A stretch of 64,000 nucleotides of DNA from an uncultured Coriobacteriaceae bacterium (GCA_902779675.1 CACZCK010000002.1:62001-126000); one strand, 5' to 3'. Shown: positions 34,080 to 42,641, numbered from the stretch's first letter. The notes: a model not told the origin generated them from the sequence alone. Program-made: numbers and translations.

Positions 34080-34913
34080 CTATCTCACCTCCGTCGCATG
34101 CTGGTAGATGCTCATCGTGCGGGCATCGGCTGCGGCGGGATCGGCCAGATAGCGCTCGCTGTACGTCTCGACCGAGCAGATGCCCTGGTACCTGTGGGCG
34201 ACAAGCGCGTCGAGATCGGCGCGCATCGAGCGGTGGCCGTCGCCCCATGCCACATGGCTCACGTCCGCATAGTCGGTAAAGTGGCAGTGGACGATGCTGT
34301 CGCCCAGCTCGTCGAAGTAGCCATCGATGGTCTCACCGGCGCGCTCCATGGCCCCGATGTCCAGGCACGCCAGAAGCGCAGGGTTGGCAACCTCGTCGAT
34401 CAGCTGCGCGATATCGGCCGCCGTGTTGGCGAGAACCGACTCCTCGGGCTGCAGCGCCTCGAGCACCAGCCGGACGCCTCGCCTGCCGGCTTGCTCTGAC
34501 AGCGAGCGCAGCATCTCGACGGATCGACCCCAAGCCTCCTCGCGCGGCTCGTCGAGAAACGCCCAGCCGGGCGTGACCACAACCTGCGGCGCGTCCAGTC
34601 CGGCCGCCACCTCGATGGCATTGCAGAAGTACGCATGGGTGCGTGCCTGGGCGCGCAACCCCCGCGCCGCGACATTGTGCGGCTTGGGGTTGTTCTGCTC
34701 GGGGCAAAGGCCCACAAGCGCAAGCCCGTGACGCGCAAGGCCATCGCGCAGCTCATTTAGCGGGTCATACCCGAACGCGCTAAGGAAGAAGTGCATGGGG
34801 CCTGTCCACAGCTCCACATGGCGATAGCCTGCGGCTTCCGAGCTGGCCAAGAACTCTTGTAGCGGGTAGAAGCTGTGGATGATGTTCATTGCAGCGAGCT
34901 GTGGATAGCGCAT
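34080..34913 (-). CDS. frlC: FrlC-like fructosamine 3-epimerase (TIM-barrel)
   Basis: The 277-residue protein is an AP-endonuclease-2-type TIM barrel close in length and pattern to FrlC, which interconverts fructoselysine and psicoselysine. Likely metal ligands are Glu in LVLEALQPEES, Asp in CLDIGAM, His in HCHFTDY and Glu in SVETYS. GYRHVELWTG and FDELGDSIVHCHF resemble FrlC. GGAGG precedes ATG 34913. It sits between the deglycase and EIIA genes. Confidence 0.72.
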   Translation of the reverse strand: MRYPQLAAMNIIHSFYPLQEFLASSEAAGYRHVELWTGPMHFFLSAFGYDPLNELRDGLARHGLALVGLCPEQNNPKPHNVAARGLRAQARTHAYFCNAIEVAAGLDAPQVVVTPGWAFLDEPREEAWGRSVEMLRSLSEQAGRRGVRLVLEALQPEESVLANTAADIAQLIDEVANPALLACLDIGAMERAGETIDGYFDELGDSIVHCHFTDYADVSHVAWGDGHRSMRADLDALVAHRYQGICSVETYSERYLADPAAADARTMSIYQHATEVR

Positions 34914-34944
34914 GTCCCCCTCCTTTCGCGCGTCTCGAAGCGAC

Positions 34945-34970
34945 GCCGGGCGGACGCGTGCCCGCCCGGC
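34945..34970 (-). other. Intercistronic hairpin between deglycase and epimerase genes
   Basis: A perfect 9-bp stem (34945-34953 and 34962-34970) lies just after the deglycase stop. It shares the GGGCGGGCAC string with the hairpin at 33081-33120 when read on the minus strand. Confidence 0.55.
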
Positions 34971-34978
34971 ACCGAAGC

Positions 34979-36040
34979 CTAGTAGTCGAACTGGTGGTAG
35001 TAGCGGCGGTAGGCGAGGTTGTGCTTGGTGTTGAGCTCGTAGTACGCAGACAGGCGGTCGGTCACGAGCGAAGAGAGGATCCACACCGAGGTGATGGGAC
35101 GGAACTCGGGATCGACGCCAGGCAGCGCATACTCAGCGGTGTCGATGACCACGATGTCCTGGTCGCCGGTGCGGCCGCTCTTTAGGAAGGCGTCAACGCG
35201 CTCGTCGAGCTTGCGGCACTCGTCCTCGCCCTTGAACAGGATCACAGGCACGCCAGGCTCCACCAGCTCGAGGGTGCCATGGAAGAAGTCGGCCGAGGTG
35301 ATGTAGCGGGTGCGCTTCCACTGCATCTCCTCGAGGATGCACATGGCAAACAGGATGGTCTCGCCCCACAGCGCGCCAGAGCCCACGAACATGGTGTAGG
35401 GGGCCAGAGCGTACTTCTTGGCGATCTGCTCGGCCTTGGGCTCGAACTGCTTGCGAATGTCGAGGAGGCTCGCCCAGACATCCTTGGTCTGATCGACGAA
35501 CTCACGGTACTTGGGGAAGCAGCCGCGACGCTCCAGGATCTTGAGACCAAAGCGATCGGCCAGGTAGTAACCCATCTCGCAACCGCCCTCACCATGGCTG
35601 GAGGCCATCTTGATGCAGTTGTCGGCACCCACGGCCTGGCCGATGGGCCCCTCGGGCTTGGTCATGGCAAAGACGCGGACACCCATCTCCTTGAGCTTGC
35701 CGATGGCCTCGAGCACCTCGGGGGTGGTGCCGCTCTCGGAGGCGGTGAGCACGACGGACTTGCTCGTCATGCGCTTGTGGCCGGCCACGTTCCACTCGGC
35801 GGCGTGGATGAGATAGACCTCAAGATCCTTGTCGCCGTACTTGTTCATGAGGTACTCGAGCTGCATGAACTCGTCCCAGGTGCCGCCCACGCCCATCAGG
35901 AAGATGGCGTCATAACCCTCGTCGGCAACGCGGTCGGCCAAGGCCTCCATCTTGTCGCCGGCCTCGACGGCTGCCTTTCCGTCTGCCAGATAGCCCTCCT
36001 GGTCGAAATGCATGATCTCGACCTTCTCCGTCTCCTTCAT
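34979..36040 (-). CDS. frlB: FrlB/GfrF-like fructoselysine-6-phosphate deglycase (SIS domains)
   Basis: The 353-residue protein has two SIS domains and the FrlB-type features: FLMGVGGTWDEFMQLEYL, SESGTTPEVLEAIGK, ITSADFFHGTLELVEPGVP and the ending RRYYHQFDY. FrlB splits fructoselysine 6-phosphate into glucose 6-phosphate and lysine. CGAAAGGAG precedes ATG 36040. It is the second gene of the operon. The exact amino-acid partner (lysine, asparagine or another) cannot be told from sequence. Confidence 0.75.
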   Translation of the reverse strand: MKETEKVEIMHFDQEGYLADGKAAVEAGDKMEALADRVADEGYDAIFLMGVGGTWDEFMQLEYLMNKYGDKDLEVYLIHAAEWNVAGHKRMTSKSVVLTASESGTTPEVLEAIGKLKEMGVRVFAMTKPEGPIGQAVGADNCIKMASSHGEGGCEMGYYLADRFGLKILERRGCFPKYREFVDQTKDVWASLLDIRKQFEPKAEQIAKKYALAPYTMFVGSGALWGETILFAMCILEEMQWKRTRYITSADFFHGTLELVEPGVPVILFKGEDECRKLDERVDAFLKSGRTGDQDIVVIDTAEYALPGVDPEFRPITSVWILSSLVTDRLSAYYELNTKHNLAYRRYYHQFDY

Positions 36041-36120
36041 GGGTACGCTCCTTTCGTCTGTCCTCTTCGGACCATGTACTGCGTGCTATCAACGAGCGAT
36101 GCTGTTCGCTGCGTTTGCGT

Positions 36121-37245
36121 TTAGGCGCCGTAGCGCTCCGCTGCCTGGGCCTCCAGCGCATGGATGGCATCGGCGTAGCCAACCGCCTTCGTGTTCATGC
36201 GGTCCGCCTGCGCCTCGAGAAGCGGGTGCACGTCCTCGCAGCGCAGTTCGTCCATCAGCTGGGCGCACATCCACTGGAAGGGCACCAGCGCAGGAATCGC
36301 CGCCATGAGCGGATTGCGGACCGATGGGAGGAGGAGGAGGGAAGGGCCCTCCCCCTCCCGATTGGGAAGGAAGGTGACCAGGGTGGTTGCACAGACCCGG
36401 GAGAAGCTATCGGCCAGAGTCGCCGTACGCTCGTCACCCTGGGCATCTTCGAGCAAGAAGAGCTGGTAGCGTGGGTCGATCTGCATCTCGGGACCATGGA
36501 CGAACTCCTCGGGCTCGTGCATCATGGCGGGACGCTTGAGACATTCGTTGAGCTTGAGGCAGGCCTCCATGGCCACTCCGTAGAGCGGGCCGGCGCCCAC
36601 GACCATCGTGGGAGCGCTCCGAACCAGCTCACGCCGCTGGGCAGCCATGAAGGCCTCGGTCGCATCCAGCGCGCCGGCATGAGCATCGATGGCCGCCCCA
36701 AGGTCGGCGAGTCCTACGGCAAGCGCCTCGTTGTCCAGACGCCCGACCGCGTGTGCCGCATGCAGGGCAAAGAGCATTAGGAACTCGACGAGCGTCTGCA
36801 TGCCCATGGTGACGAAGTCAACCGACTCCACGCCCACGCCCCAATCGATCACGAGGTCGGCATGCTCGCTCACCGGAGCCGCCGGGTTGCCGGTAAGGGC
36901 GACGGCCGTACGCCCCAGCGAACGGGCGAAGTCGAGCGCGGCCAACGTGTTGGTGGAATAACCGCTCTGGCTGACAAACACCTCGAAGGCGTCGGACGGC
37001 CAAGCATGATCGAACTTGACGTAGGACTCCGGCGTGACGATCACGACGGGCACCTCGAGGACCTCCTGCATGAGGTCGCGCGCGCAGAAGCTGGCGTTGC
37101 GCGAAGATCCGCATGCCACGATGCGCACGGAGGGAGCGCCGGCATGGGCATACGCGTCAACCAGCGAGGAGACCAGCTCTTTGCCACGGGCGACGTTCTC
37201 GCGCATGCGCGGGTTTGCCAACTTGACGTAGTCGAGCATCCTCAT
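36121..37245 (-). CDS. GlmS-like SIS protein, candidate second deglycase (GfrE-like)
   Basis: The 374-residue protein has two SIS domains of the GlmS/AgaS kind (IVACGSSRNASFCARD, VFVSQSGYSTNTLAAL, MVVGAGPLYGVAMEACLKL, HEPEEFVHGPE). It lacks a glutaminase domain. In Salmonella a man-type PTS locus encodes two such proteins, GfrE and GfrF, for glucoselysine and fructoselysine phosphates; this gene fits the GfrE role. It is the first gene of the operon, and the repeats at 37263-37385 lie upstream. It could also be an isomerase/deaminase of another amino sugar. Confidence 0.68.
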   Translation of the reverse strand: MRMLDYVKLANPRMRENVARGKELVSSLVDAYAHAGAPSVRIVACGSSRNASFCARDLMQEVLEVPVVIVTPESYVKFDHAWPSDAFEVFVSQSGYSTNTLAALDFARSLGRTAVALTGNPAAPVSEHADLVIDWGVGVESVDFVTMGMQTLVEFLMLFALHAAHAVGRLDNEALAVGLADLGAAIDAHAGALDATEAFMAAQRRELVRSAPTMVVGAGPLYGVAMEACLKLNECLKRPAMMHEPEEFVHGPEMQIDPRYQLFLLEDAQGDERTATLADSFSRVCATTLVTFLPNREGEGPSLLLLPSVRNPLMAAIPALVPFQWMCAQLMDELRCEDVHPLLEAQADRMNTKAVGYADAIHALEAQAAERYGA

Positions 37246-37262
37246 GTCCTGTCCCTCCCCTG

Positions 37263-37385
37263 CAATACCTGTTAGTTACTTTTCAATACCAATTTGTTGA
37301 GAGACAAGTTATCAGGTTTTTAAATCCAATTGTCCGCGAACAGCCGTCTGCGGGCGAGTGGTATCAAAACGTCGCTAAGTGGTAT
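37263..37385 (-). promoter_or_regulatory. Promoter region with two pairs of 21-bp-spaced repeats
   Basis: CAATACC occurs at 37263-37269 and 37284-37290. The near-complement GTGGTAT occurs at 37358-37364 and 37379-37385. Each pair is spaced exactly 21 bp, which places the copies on the same DNA face. The repeats lie upstream of the Amadori operon and recur at 39453-39478. Confidence 0.55.
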
Positions 37386-37424
37386 TTATTTCTAGCTTAG
37401 TTGTCTATGTTTGGCGATGGCTCG

Positions 37425-37451
37425 CGCGCAAGGGGTGCTCCCCTTTGCGCG
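37425..37451 (-). terminator. Terminator of the GntR operon
   Basis: CGCGCAAGGGG (37425-37435) pairs with CCCCTTTGCGCG (37440-37451) with a 4-nt loop and a one-base bulge, just past the end of the minus-strand GntR gene. Confidence 0.65.
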
Positions 37452-37463
37452 AAGGACCTGGTT

Positions 37464-38186
37464 TTAGAACTTGAAGGTATAGCCGGCAAAGTCCGCGCGG
37501 CTGATGTTGCGGGCATACTCGATCGCATTGCCCGAGATGTCGTAGCTCACGCCCTCCGAGACCATAGCCACGTCTCCCGTATCCACGTGCAAAAGGCCCG
37601 CCTCACGCGCCGTGAGCGCCAGCACGTCGAGTTTCTCCTGCACGCGCGCCACCTTGTGGCCCAGCAGCTCATACGTCTCGTACAGGCTGAACACCTGGAT
37701 GTCGACGTCTTCGATCGTCGGCAAGAGGCTCAGCGGGATCAGCGTGTTCTCAAGCGCCACCGGCTGGCCGTCAAGGCTGTTCAGGCGGCGCAACGAGTAG
37801 AGCAGGTCGTCCTCCGGAATGCCAAAGAGCCAGCCATAGTAGGCACCCGCCTTGCGCCTCCCGCTCGCAAGCAGGCGCACGGACGGCTCCATGCCGAGGG
37901 CCTCCGCCACCTTGCGGAAGCCACCCTGCGGGACGGATGTGCGGCTGATGTTATGGGAGGAGACGAACGCCCCCTTGCCCTGCACGCGCCGTATGCACCC
38001 CCGCTCGACCAGCGCATCCATGGCATTGCGCACGGTGAGGCGCGTCGTCCCAAACTCGTCCGCAAGCTCGTTCTCCGAGGGCAGGACCGAACCGGCAGGA
38101 TACTCGCCGCGATCGATGCGCTCTTCGATCTTGCGGCGTATGCGCAGGTATATGGGCTGTTCGTGCGAGCTTACGATCTGAGCCAC
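37464..38186 (-). CDS. GntR/UTRA transcriptional regulator (HutC subfamily), first
   Basis: The 240-residue protein has an N-terminal winged helix (YLRIRRKIEERIDRGEYPAG, LPSENELADEFGTTRLTVRN) and a C-terminal UTRA ligand domain ending in YARNISRADF. It is the last gene of a three-gene overlapping unit. GTG 38186 is chosen because GGAGG lies upstream and homology begins there; it overlaps the previous gene by 16 nt. It probably senses an Amadori phosphate, like FrlR, and controls the divergent-facing PTS operon. Confidence 0.78.
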   Translation of the reverse strand: MAQIVSSHEQPIYLRIRRKIEERIDRGEYPAGSVLPSENELADEFGTTRLTVRNAMDALVERGCIRRVQGKGAFVSSHNISRTSVPQGGFRKVAEALGMEPSVRLLASGRRKAGAYYGWLFGIPEDDLLYSLRRLNSLDGQPVALENTLIPLSLLPTIEDVDIQVFSLYETYELLGHKVARVQEKLDVLALTAREAGLLHVDTGDVAMVSEGVSYDISGNAIEYARNISRADFAGYTFKF

Positions 38187-38935
38187 GCGTCGCTCACCTC
38201 CGCTGCACCCGTGTCCCACACCTCGTCGCTGGCAAAGCGGAAGTGTGCCGGCAAGGTGACCGACTTAAAGTACTCGACCGGCTCCATCTGCTCCGTCCAC
38301 TCCTGGCCGCGCTCGTAGAAGGCGGGCTCCCCCTCCTCGACACCCAGGATCTCGGACTCCCACTCGTTGACGCGTGTGATGGAGATACGCTCGATGCTGT
38401 GCGCGATCGAGATGCCGTACTTTTGCTTGAGCACCTCGTACAGACTCTCGACCGCGAAGTCGTGACTCTCGATACCCGGGCAGATCTCACTGTTGACGTA
38501 CGTGGTCTCGATGGCGACGGGCACGCCGTCTGCCATGCGCAGGCGCCTGAGCTCCAGGACCGTGGCACCCACCTCAACACCCAGCTTTGCCGCAAGCGCT
38601 TCCCCCGCAGGGAGAAAGCCCTGTGAGAGCACGCGCGCAGAGGGAACGAGCCCCGCGTCGCGCACCGCCGCCGAAAAGGCTCCGGCGCTCTGAAACACGC
38701 TGAGAGGCTTGGGTGCGCACACATACGTACCCGACCCAACCCTGCTTTCGAGCACGTGCGCGCTCGTAAGCTGGGCGATTGCTCCACGCAGGGCAGTACG
38801 AGAGATGCCCAACCGCTCGCAGAGAATGCGCTCTGCCGGAAGGCGGTCGCCGGCAGCAAGCCCCTCGCTCTGGATGAGCCACAGGATCCCCTCGGCCGCC
38901 TTATCGCGTGGAGGTATGTCAAACGTCTCGGTCAT
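38171..38935 (-). CDS. GntR/UTRA transcriptional regulator, second
   Basis: The 254-residue protein has a GntR winged helix (AGDRLPAERILCERLGISRT) and a UTRA domain (VLELRRLRMADGVPVAIETT). It differs clearly from the neighbouring GntR, so this is not a recent duplication. Both ends overlap neighbouring genes (17 nt upstream, 16 nt downstream), so the three are coupled. Two regulators may respond to two related substrates or form a hierarchy. Confidence 0.78.
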   Translation of the reverse strand: MTETFDIPPRDKAAEGILWLIQSEGLAAGDRLPAERILCERLGISRTALRGAIAQLTSAHVLESRVGSGTYVCAPKPLSVFQSAGAFSAAVRDAGLVPSARVLSQGFLPAGEALAAKLGVEVGATVLELRRLRMADGVPVAIETTYVNSEICPGIESHDFAVESLYEVLKQKYGISIAHSIERISITRVNEWESEILGVEEGEPAFYERGQEWTEQMEPVEYFKSVTLPAHFRFASDEVWDTGAAEVSDAWLRS

Positions 38936-39428
38936 CTGGTGATATGTGCTCTCTCATGGCATCAAAGGTGGCCTTTAGCCGTTCTGCGTATTCTACCATG
39001 CGCCTAAACGGCACAGAGTCGCGCTTGGTCGCACGAGTGATGACGGGAAGCTGCAGATGCCCGACGCCACCCTCTGCATCATCCGAACGCACGGCAACCA
39101 CGACGCCCATACCCAGACAATACCCATGCCTCGCAGCATTGTCCTGTGTAGCCCGCGCGGGATTCTTGAGCAGTTCCTTGAGACGGTCTGCGTTGGTGTC
39201 CACGTCTTCCTGCGGCTTGGCCTCCACGATTTCGCAGGCAAGCACGTCATCGTATGAGAAGATGCGCGGACTCGCCCCTGGATACCGCACTGCCCAGCGC
39301 CGCAGGGGCTCATCGAGGCAGACGGTCGGTTCGAGCGCAAGCGGCGCCGCCTCGTAGACGACCTTGGTCGCTGTGAAGCCCGTCCCCTCAAAGAGCTTCT
39401 GAAGCCTTCGTGTCTTCCTGTCCGTCAC
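38919..39428 (-). CDS. Protein of unknown function leading the GntR operon
   Basis: The ~169-residue protein is not a family I can name. It contains RRWAVRYPGASPRIFSYDDV and an alternating pattern that could be a PH-like or beta-rich fold, with a charged helical C-terminus. There is no signal peptide or membrane segment. GTG 39428 has GGGAGG 6 nt upstream and is preferred over an in-frame TTG at 39458. It overlaps the next GntR gene, so it probably works with these regulators. Confidence 0.6.
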   Translation of the reverse strand: MTDRKTRRLQKLFEGTGFTATKVVYEAAPLALEPTVCLDEPLRRWAVRYPGASPRIFSYDDVLACEIVEAKPQEDVDTNADRLKELLKNPARATQDNAARHGYCLGMGVVVAVRSDDAEGGVGHLQLPVITRATKRDSVPFRRMVEYAERLKATFDAMREHISPDDRDV

Positions 39429-39452
39429 CGTGATCCTCCCGTTGTCCTTAAG

Positions 39453-39482
39453 ATACAACTATGCTAGTTTCTAATACCAATT
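39453..39482. promoter_or_regulatory. 21-bp-spaced ATAC repeat before the HAD gene
   Basis: ATAC at 39453-39456 and AATACCAATT at 39473-39482 place their ATAC cores exactly 21 bp apart, as at 37263-37290. They lie between the GntR operon and the HAD phosphatase gene, so both may be under the same control. Confidence 0.5.
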
Positions 39483-39524
39483 AAAACAAGTCTTGTTTTC
39501 CAAATAGCGAACGAGGGAGGACCA

Positions 39525-40196
39525 ATGGCTCCAAAGGCAGTCATCTTCGACATGGACGGTGTGCTCGTGGACACCGAGCCAGAAAACCAGCGCCACATTC
39601 AGGAGTTCTTTGCCGACCGCGGACTCGAGTTGCCCAAGGCCGCTACCGACGACCTCGTAGGCTGCACAGGTGCCTACTTTCTCGAGCGCATCAACGAGTG
39701 GTGGGCCGCAACGCCGCGCAAGCATGTTGACGAGCTCGCTATGAGCGCTGGCGAGGCCATGGACCGCCACTTTGCCAACATCCTCTACGACTATCCCTCG
39801 CTGCTCAACCCTGGGGTGCCCCAGACGCTCGACGGCCTTCGCGAGCGCGGCATACGCTGCGCCGTAGCCTCTTCAACCGAGCGGACGGGCATCGTGCGGG
39901 CGCTCGAGCCCTGCGGCATTCTCGACAAGTTTGCCTTCGTCCTGTCTGGCGAGGACTTTGAGCACGGCAAGCCGGCTCCCGACATCTACCTGGCAGCCGC
40001 CGTAAAGCTCGGACTCGATCCTACCGACTGCATCGCCATCGAGGACTCCGACCGCGGTATTTTGGCTGCTCGGCGCGCCGGCATGCGAGTGGCCGTCAAG
40101 CGCGAGAAGCGCTTTGGCTTTGCTCAGGAGGGCGGCAGCTGGTACCTCGACCGCATCGACGAGCTGCTGGGGATCGTGGACGGCGAGCTGCAGTGA
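39525..40196 (+). CDS. HAD-family phosphatase (beta-phosphoglucomutase-like)
   Basis: The 223-residue protein shows the HAD motifs in order: FDMDGVLVDTEP (motif I), VASST (motif II), KPAPDIYL (motif III lysine) and IEDSDRGILAA (motif IV). It resembles sugar-phosphate phosphatases or beta-phosphoglucomutases. The upstream site matches that of the Amadori operon, so it may dephosphorylate an intermediate or a stalled product. The substrate is unknown. Confidence 0.8.
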   Translation: MAPKAVIFDMDGVLVDTEPENQRHIQEFFADRGLELPKAATDDLVGCTGAYFLERINEWWAATPRKHVDELAMSAGEAMDRHFANILYDYPSLLNPGVPQTLDGLRERGIRCAVASSTERTGIVRALEPCGILDKFAFVLSGEDFEHGKPAPDIYLAAAVKLGLDPTDCIAIEDSDRGILAARRAGMRVAVKREKRFGFAQEGGSWYLDRIDELLGIVDGELQ

Positions 40197-40281
40197 CCAG
40201 GGCCACGCCCCAGCCGTCACGCACCCAAACCCACGATACAATCTTGGGGTGAGACTGGTCGTCCGGCACAAGGGGGCACTC

Positions 40282-40779
40282 ATGGCAGAGTCCGACTACC
40301 CGATGGGCATCAAGGAGGTGGGCTCGTCACTCAGCGTGGCAACCCACATGATCCGCCACGAGGACATCAACGGGTTCAACCGCCTGTTTGGCGGGCGCCT
40401 CATGGAGTGGATCGACGACGTGGCCGGCATCGCCGCGCGTCGGCATGCGGGCATCGACATCACGACCGCAGCCATCGACACACTGGAATTCAAGAGCGCC
40501 GCATGGCTCAACGACATCGTGGTCATCGAGGCATGGGTCACGCACGTAGGCCACACGTCGATGGAGGTGCGGGCCGACAGCTACGTGGAGGACCCAGCCA
40601 CAGGAGAGCGCACCATGATCAACCACGCCTACCTCACCGAGGTCTGCGTGGACAAGGACGGCTACCCCGTGCCCGTGCCGTGGGGACTGGTGGCCACCAC
40701 CGACGAGCAGCATGCGGAGTGCATCGCCGCGCGCAGGCGCGCCGAGATGCGCAAGGTTCGTCGCGCACAGGGGTTCTAG
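40282..40779 (+). CDS. Acyl-CoA thioesterase (hotdog fold)
   Basis: The 165-residue protein fits the YciA/BFIT-type acyl-CoA hydrolases: NGFNRLFGGRLMEWIDDVAG carries the catalytic Asp, and AWVTHVGHTSMEV fits the second strand pair. It cleaves acyl-CoA esters in the cytoplasm. ATG 40282 is preferred over a long upstream extension that overlaps the HAD gene in another frame. Confidence 0.82.
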   Translation: MAESDYPMGIKEVGSSLSVATHMIRHEDINGFNRLFGGRLMEWIDDVAGIAARRHAGIDITTAAIDTLEFKSAAWLNDIVVIEAWVTHVGHTSMEVRADSYVEDPATGERTMINHAYLTEVCVDKDGYPVPVPWGLVATTDEQHAECIAARRRAEMRKVRRAQGF

Positions 40780-40907
40780 GCACCATAAGCACCCGTGGCG
40801 TGCCTCTTCCCGAGGAGTTTCTGCGCCGCGGTCAGGTTTTGCCCCTCCCATTCGTGTTGTTGGCAGATGACGTCATCGCCCACAATGGACACGAAAGGAG
40901 GTGGGGC

Positions 40908-41408
40908 ATGAGGCAAACCCGTCCCCAGAGTCATGCGGATGCAAAGGCGCAGGCAGAACGCCTGGTTGGCACATACGCCGACACCATCTTGCGCCTGAGT
41001 TACACCTACCTGCATTCAACGGCCGACGCCGAGGATATCTGCCAGACGGTCCTGCTGCGCGCTATGACGAGCGCCCCCGCATTCTCCGGTCCCGAGCACG
41101 AGCGCGCGTGGATCATCCGCATCACCATCAACGCCTGCAAGGACCTGCTGCGCAGTGCGGCGCGTCGCACGACCGTTGCCCTCGAAGCGACGGGAGAGCC
41201 CGAAGCGCCCGAGGAATCCGACGGCACGGTCGCCGACGCCGTCGCGCGCCTGCCACACGACCAGCGCGAGGCCGTCTACCTGCACTATTACGAAGGCTAT
41301 CGCATCTCCGAGATTGCGAGCCTGGTGGGAGCCAGCGAGGCCGCCGTCACCAAGCGCCTCTCCCGCGCCCGCGCCGCCCTCCGTCACATGCTAGGAGACC
41401 AATCATGA
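40908..41408 (+). CDS. ECF-type RNA polymerase sigma factor
   Basis: The 166-residue protein has a sigma-70 region 2 (YADTILRLSYTYLHSTADAEDICQ) and region 4 (LPHDQREAVYLHYYEGYRIS, then SEAAVTKRLSRARAALR). AAAGGAGG precedes ATG 40908. Its stop overlaps the next gene as ATGA, the usual coupling of an ECF sigma factor with its anti-sigma partner. Confidence 0.87.
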   Translation: MRQTRPQSHADAKAQAERLVGTYADTILRLSYTYLHSTADAEDICQTVLLRAMTSAPAFSGPEHERAWIIRITINACKDLLRSAARRTTVALEATGEPEAPEESDGTVADAVARLPHDQREAVYLHYYEGYRISEIASLVGASEAAVTKRLSRARAALRHMLGDQS

Positions 41409-42577
41409 CTACCAACACCACCGACTCCATGCCCCGCGTGGACGAATACCGTACGAGCGTTGACCAACTGCACTTCTCGGACGAAGCCAAGGCACGCATG
41501 GTCGAGCGCCTTGCTGCCGCAGCCGTTGAGGACCAGCAGAAGAATGCCTACGTGACGCCGGTCCATCGCAGGCGGCATCTGCCACTAGCCGCAGCCGTAT
41601 CGGCTCTGGCCATCACGCTTGCCCTCGGTGGCGTAGCCTACGCAACTGGCGCACTGGTCAGCCTGCCCCAGTTCATTGCCCACCTGTTTGGCAACGAGCC
41701 CCAGGTCGAGATTGTCGACAAGATCGGGCGTCCTGTTGGCGTCGCACAGAGCATGAGCGGCGTTACCGTGAGCGCCGACGCCATCATCGGCGACAAGTCC
41801 AACGTGGCGGTGGTCTTTTCGGTCGCCAAGGACGACGGAACGCCCTTCGAGGGAATCGAACCGCTGGACGGAGGCCTGCTGCCCGTAGGATTCTCCGAGA
41901 GCATCGATGTCGACTTCCCGCTCGTCACAAAGATTGCCCAGGGCATGGGCGCCACGGGCAGCTCGTACTTCTACGACGCCGACCCCTCTGACAACGCCAT
42001 CCAGCTGGTCGAGACCCGCAGCTACGATGACCTTGGCAACGCCTCACTTGTTGGGCGAACCATGACGGCACGGTTCGAGGACCTCAAGCTCTATGGCGAA
42101 GGCGAACCGGTCGTGCTTGCCAAAGGCCGCTGGAGCCTCTCATTCCCGCTCAACTACGAGGATGCAAGCATCGAGCTTCCCATCGGCCAGGCCTTCGAGC
42201 TCGCCACCTTCCACGAAGATGATGTCGCCAACACGAAGGACGAGTTTGCTCCCATCCAGGCAACCATCGACAAGCTGAGCGTCTCCCCTATCGCGCTGCA
42301 CCTGAGCTACACGGCCAACCAGAAGGCGGCGTGGACCTCAGGCGAGAGCGGACAGATGTCCGAGCACGACAGCAAGCTCTCTGACGCGTTGCTGGGGGTA
42401 CGCGTTGCCGTCAGCCTTACCGACGGGACCACCGTAGAGGCAGAGAGCTACGGAGGAGGCGCCATCTCGGCGGACGGTGACGTGGCCCATTGCGAGACCA
42501 ACATCCTCTTTAGCCAGATCCTCGACCTGAGCGAGGTCGCCAGCATCACCATCGGCGGAACCACGATCGAGCTGTAG
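41405..42577 (+). CDS. DUF4179-type membrane anti-sigma protein
   Basis: The 390-residue protein has a short cytoplasmic N-terminus, one membrane helix (about 59-81) and a long extracytoplasmic part (VVFSVAKDDGTPFEG, then the GRWSLSFPL block) typical of DUF4179 proteins found with ECF sigma factors. It probably holds the sigma factor inactive and senses envelope conditions. The sigma gene overlaps it by 4 nt. A long terminator follows. Confidence 0.75.
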   Translation: MTTNTTDSMPRVDEYRTSVDQLHFSDEAKARMVERLAAAAVEDQQKNAYVTPVHRRRHLPLAAAVSALAITLALGGVAYATGALVSLPQFIAHLFGNEPQVEIVDKIGRPVGVAQSMSGVTVSADAIIGDKSNVAVVFSVAKDDGTPFEGIEPLDGGLLPVGFSESIDVDFPLVTKIAQGMGATGSSYFYDADPSDNAIQLVETRSYDDLGNASLVGRTMTARFEDLKLYGEGEPVVLAKGRWSLSFPLNYEDASIELPIGQAFELATFHEDDVANTKDEFAPIQATIDKLSVSPIALHLSYTANQKAAWTSGESGQMSEHDSKLSDALLGVRVAVSLTDGTTVEAESYGGGAISADGDVAHCETNILFSQILDLSEVASITIGGTTIEL

Positions 42578-42641
42578 GACAACAGTAAGAGCTGACAGGC
42601 TGGTCATAGCTACCTGCTTGTATCTCGTTAATGCCAGAGTC

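Noticed and set aside
37246-37400. Sigma-54/LevR promoter for the Man-type PTS
   Set aside because: No GG-N10-GC type -24/-12 element and no LevR-like activator was found; the neighbouring regulators are GntR type.
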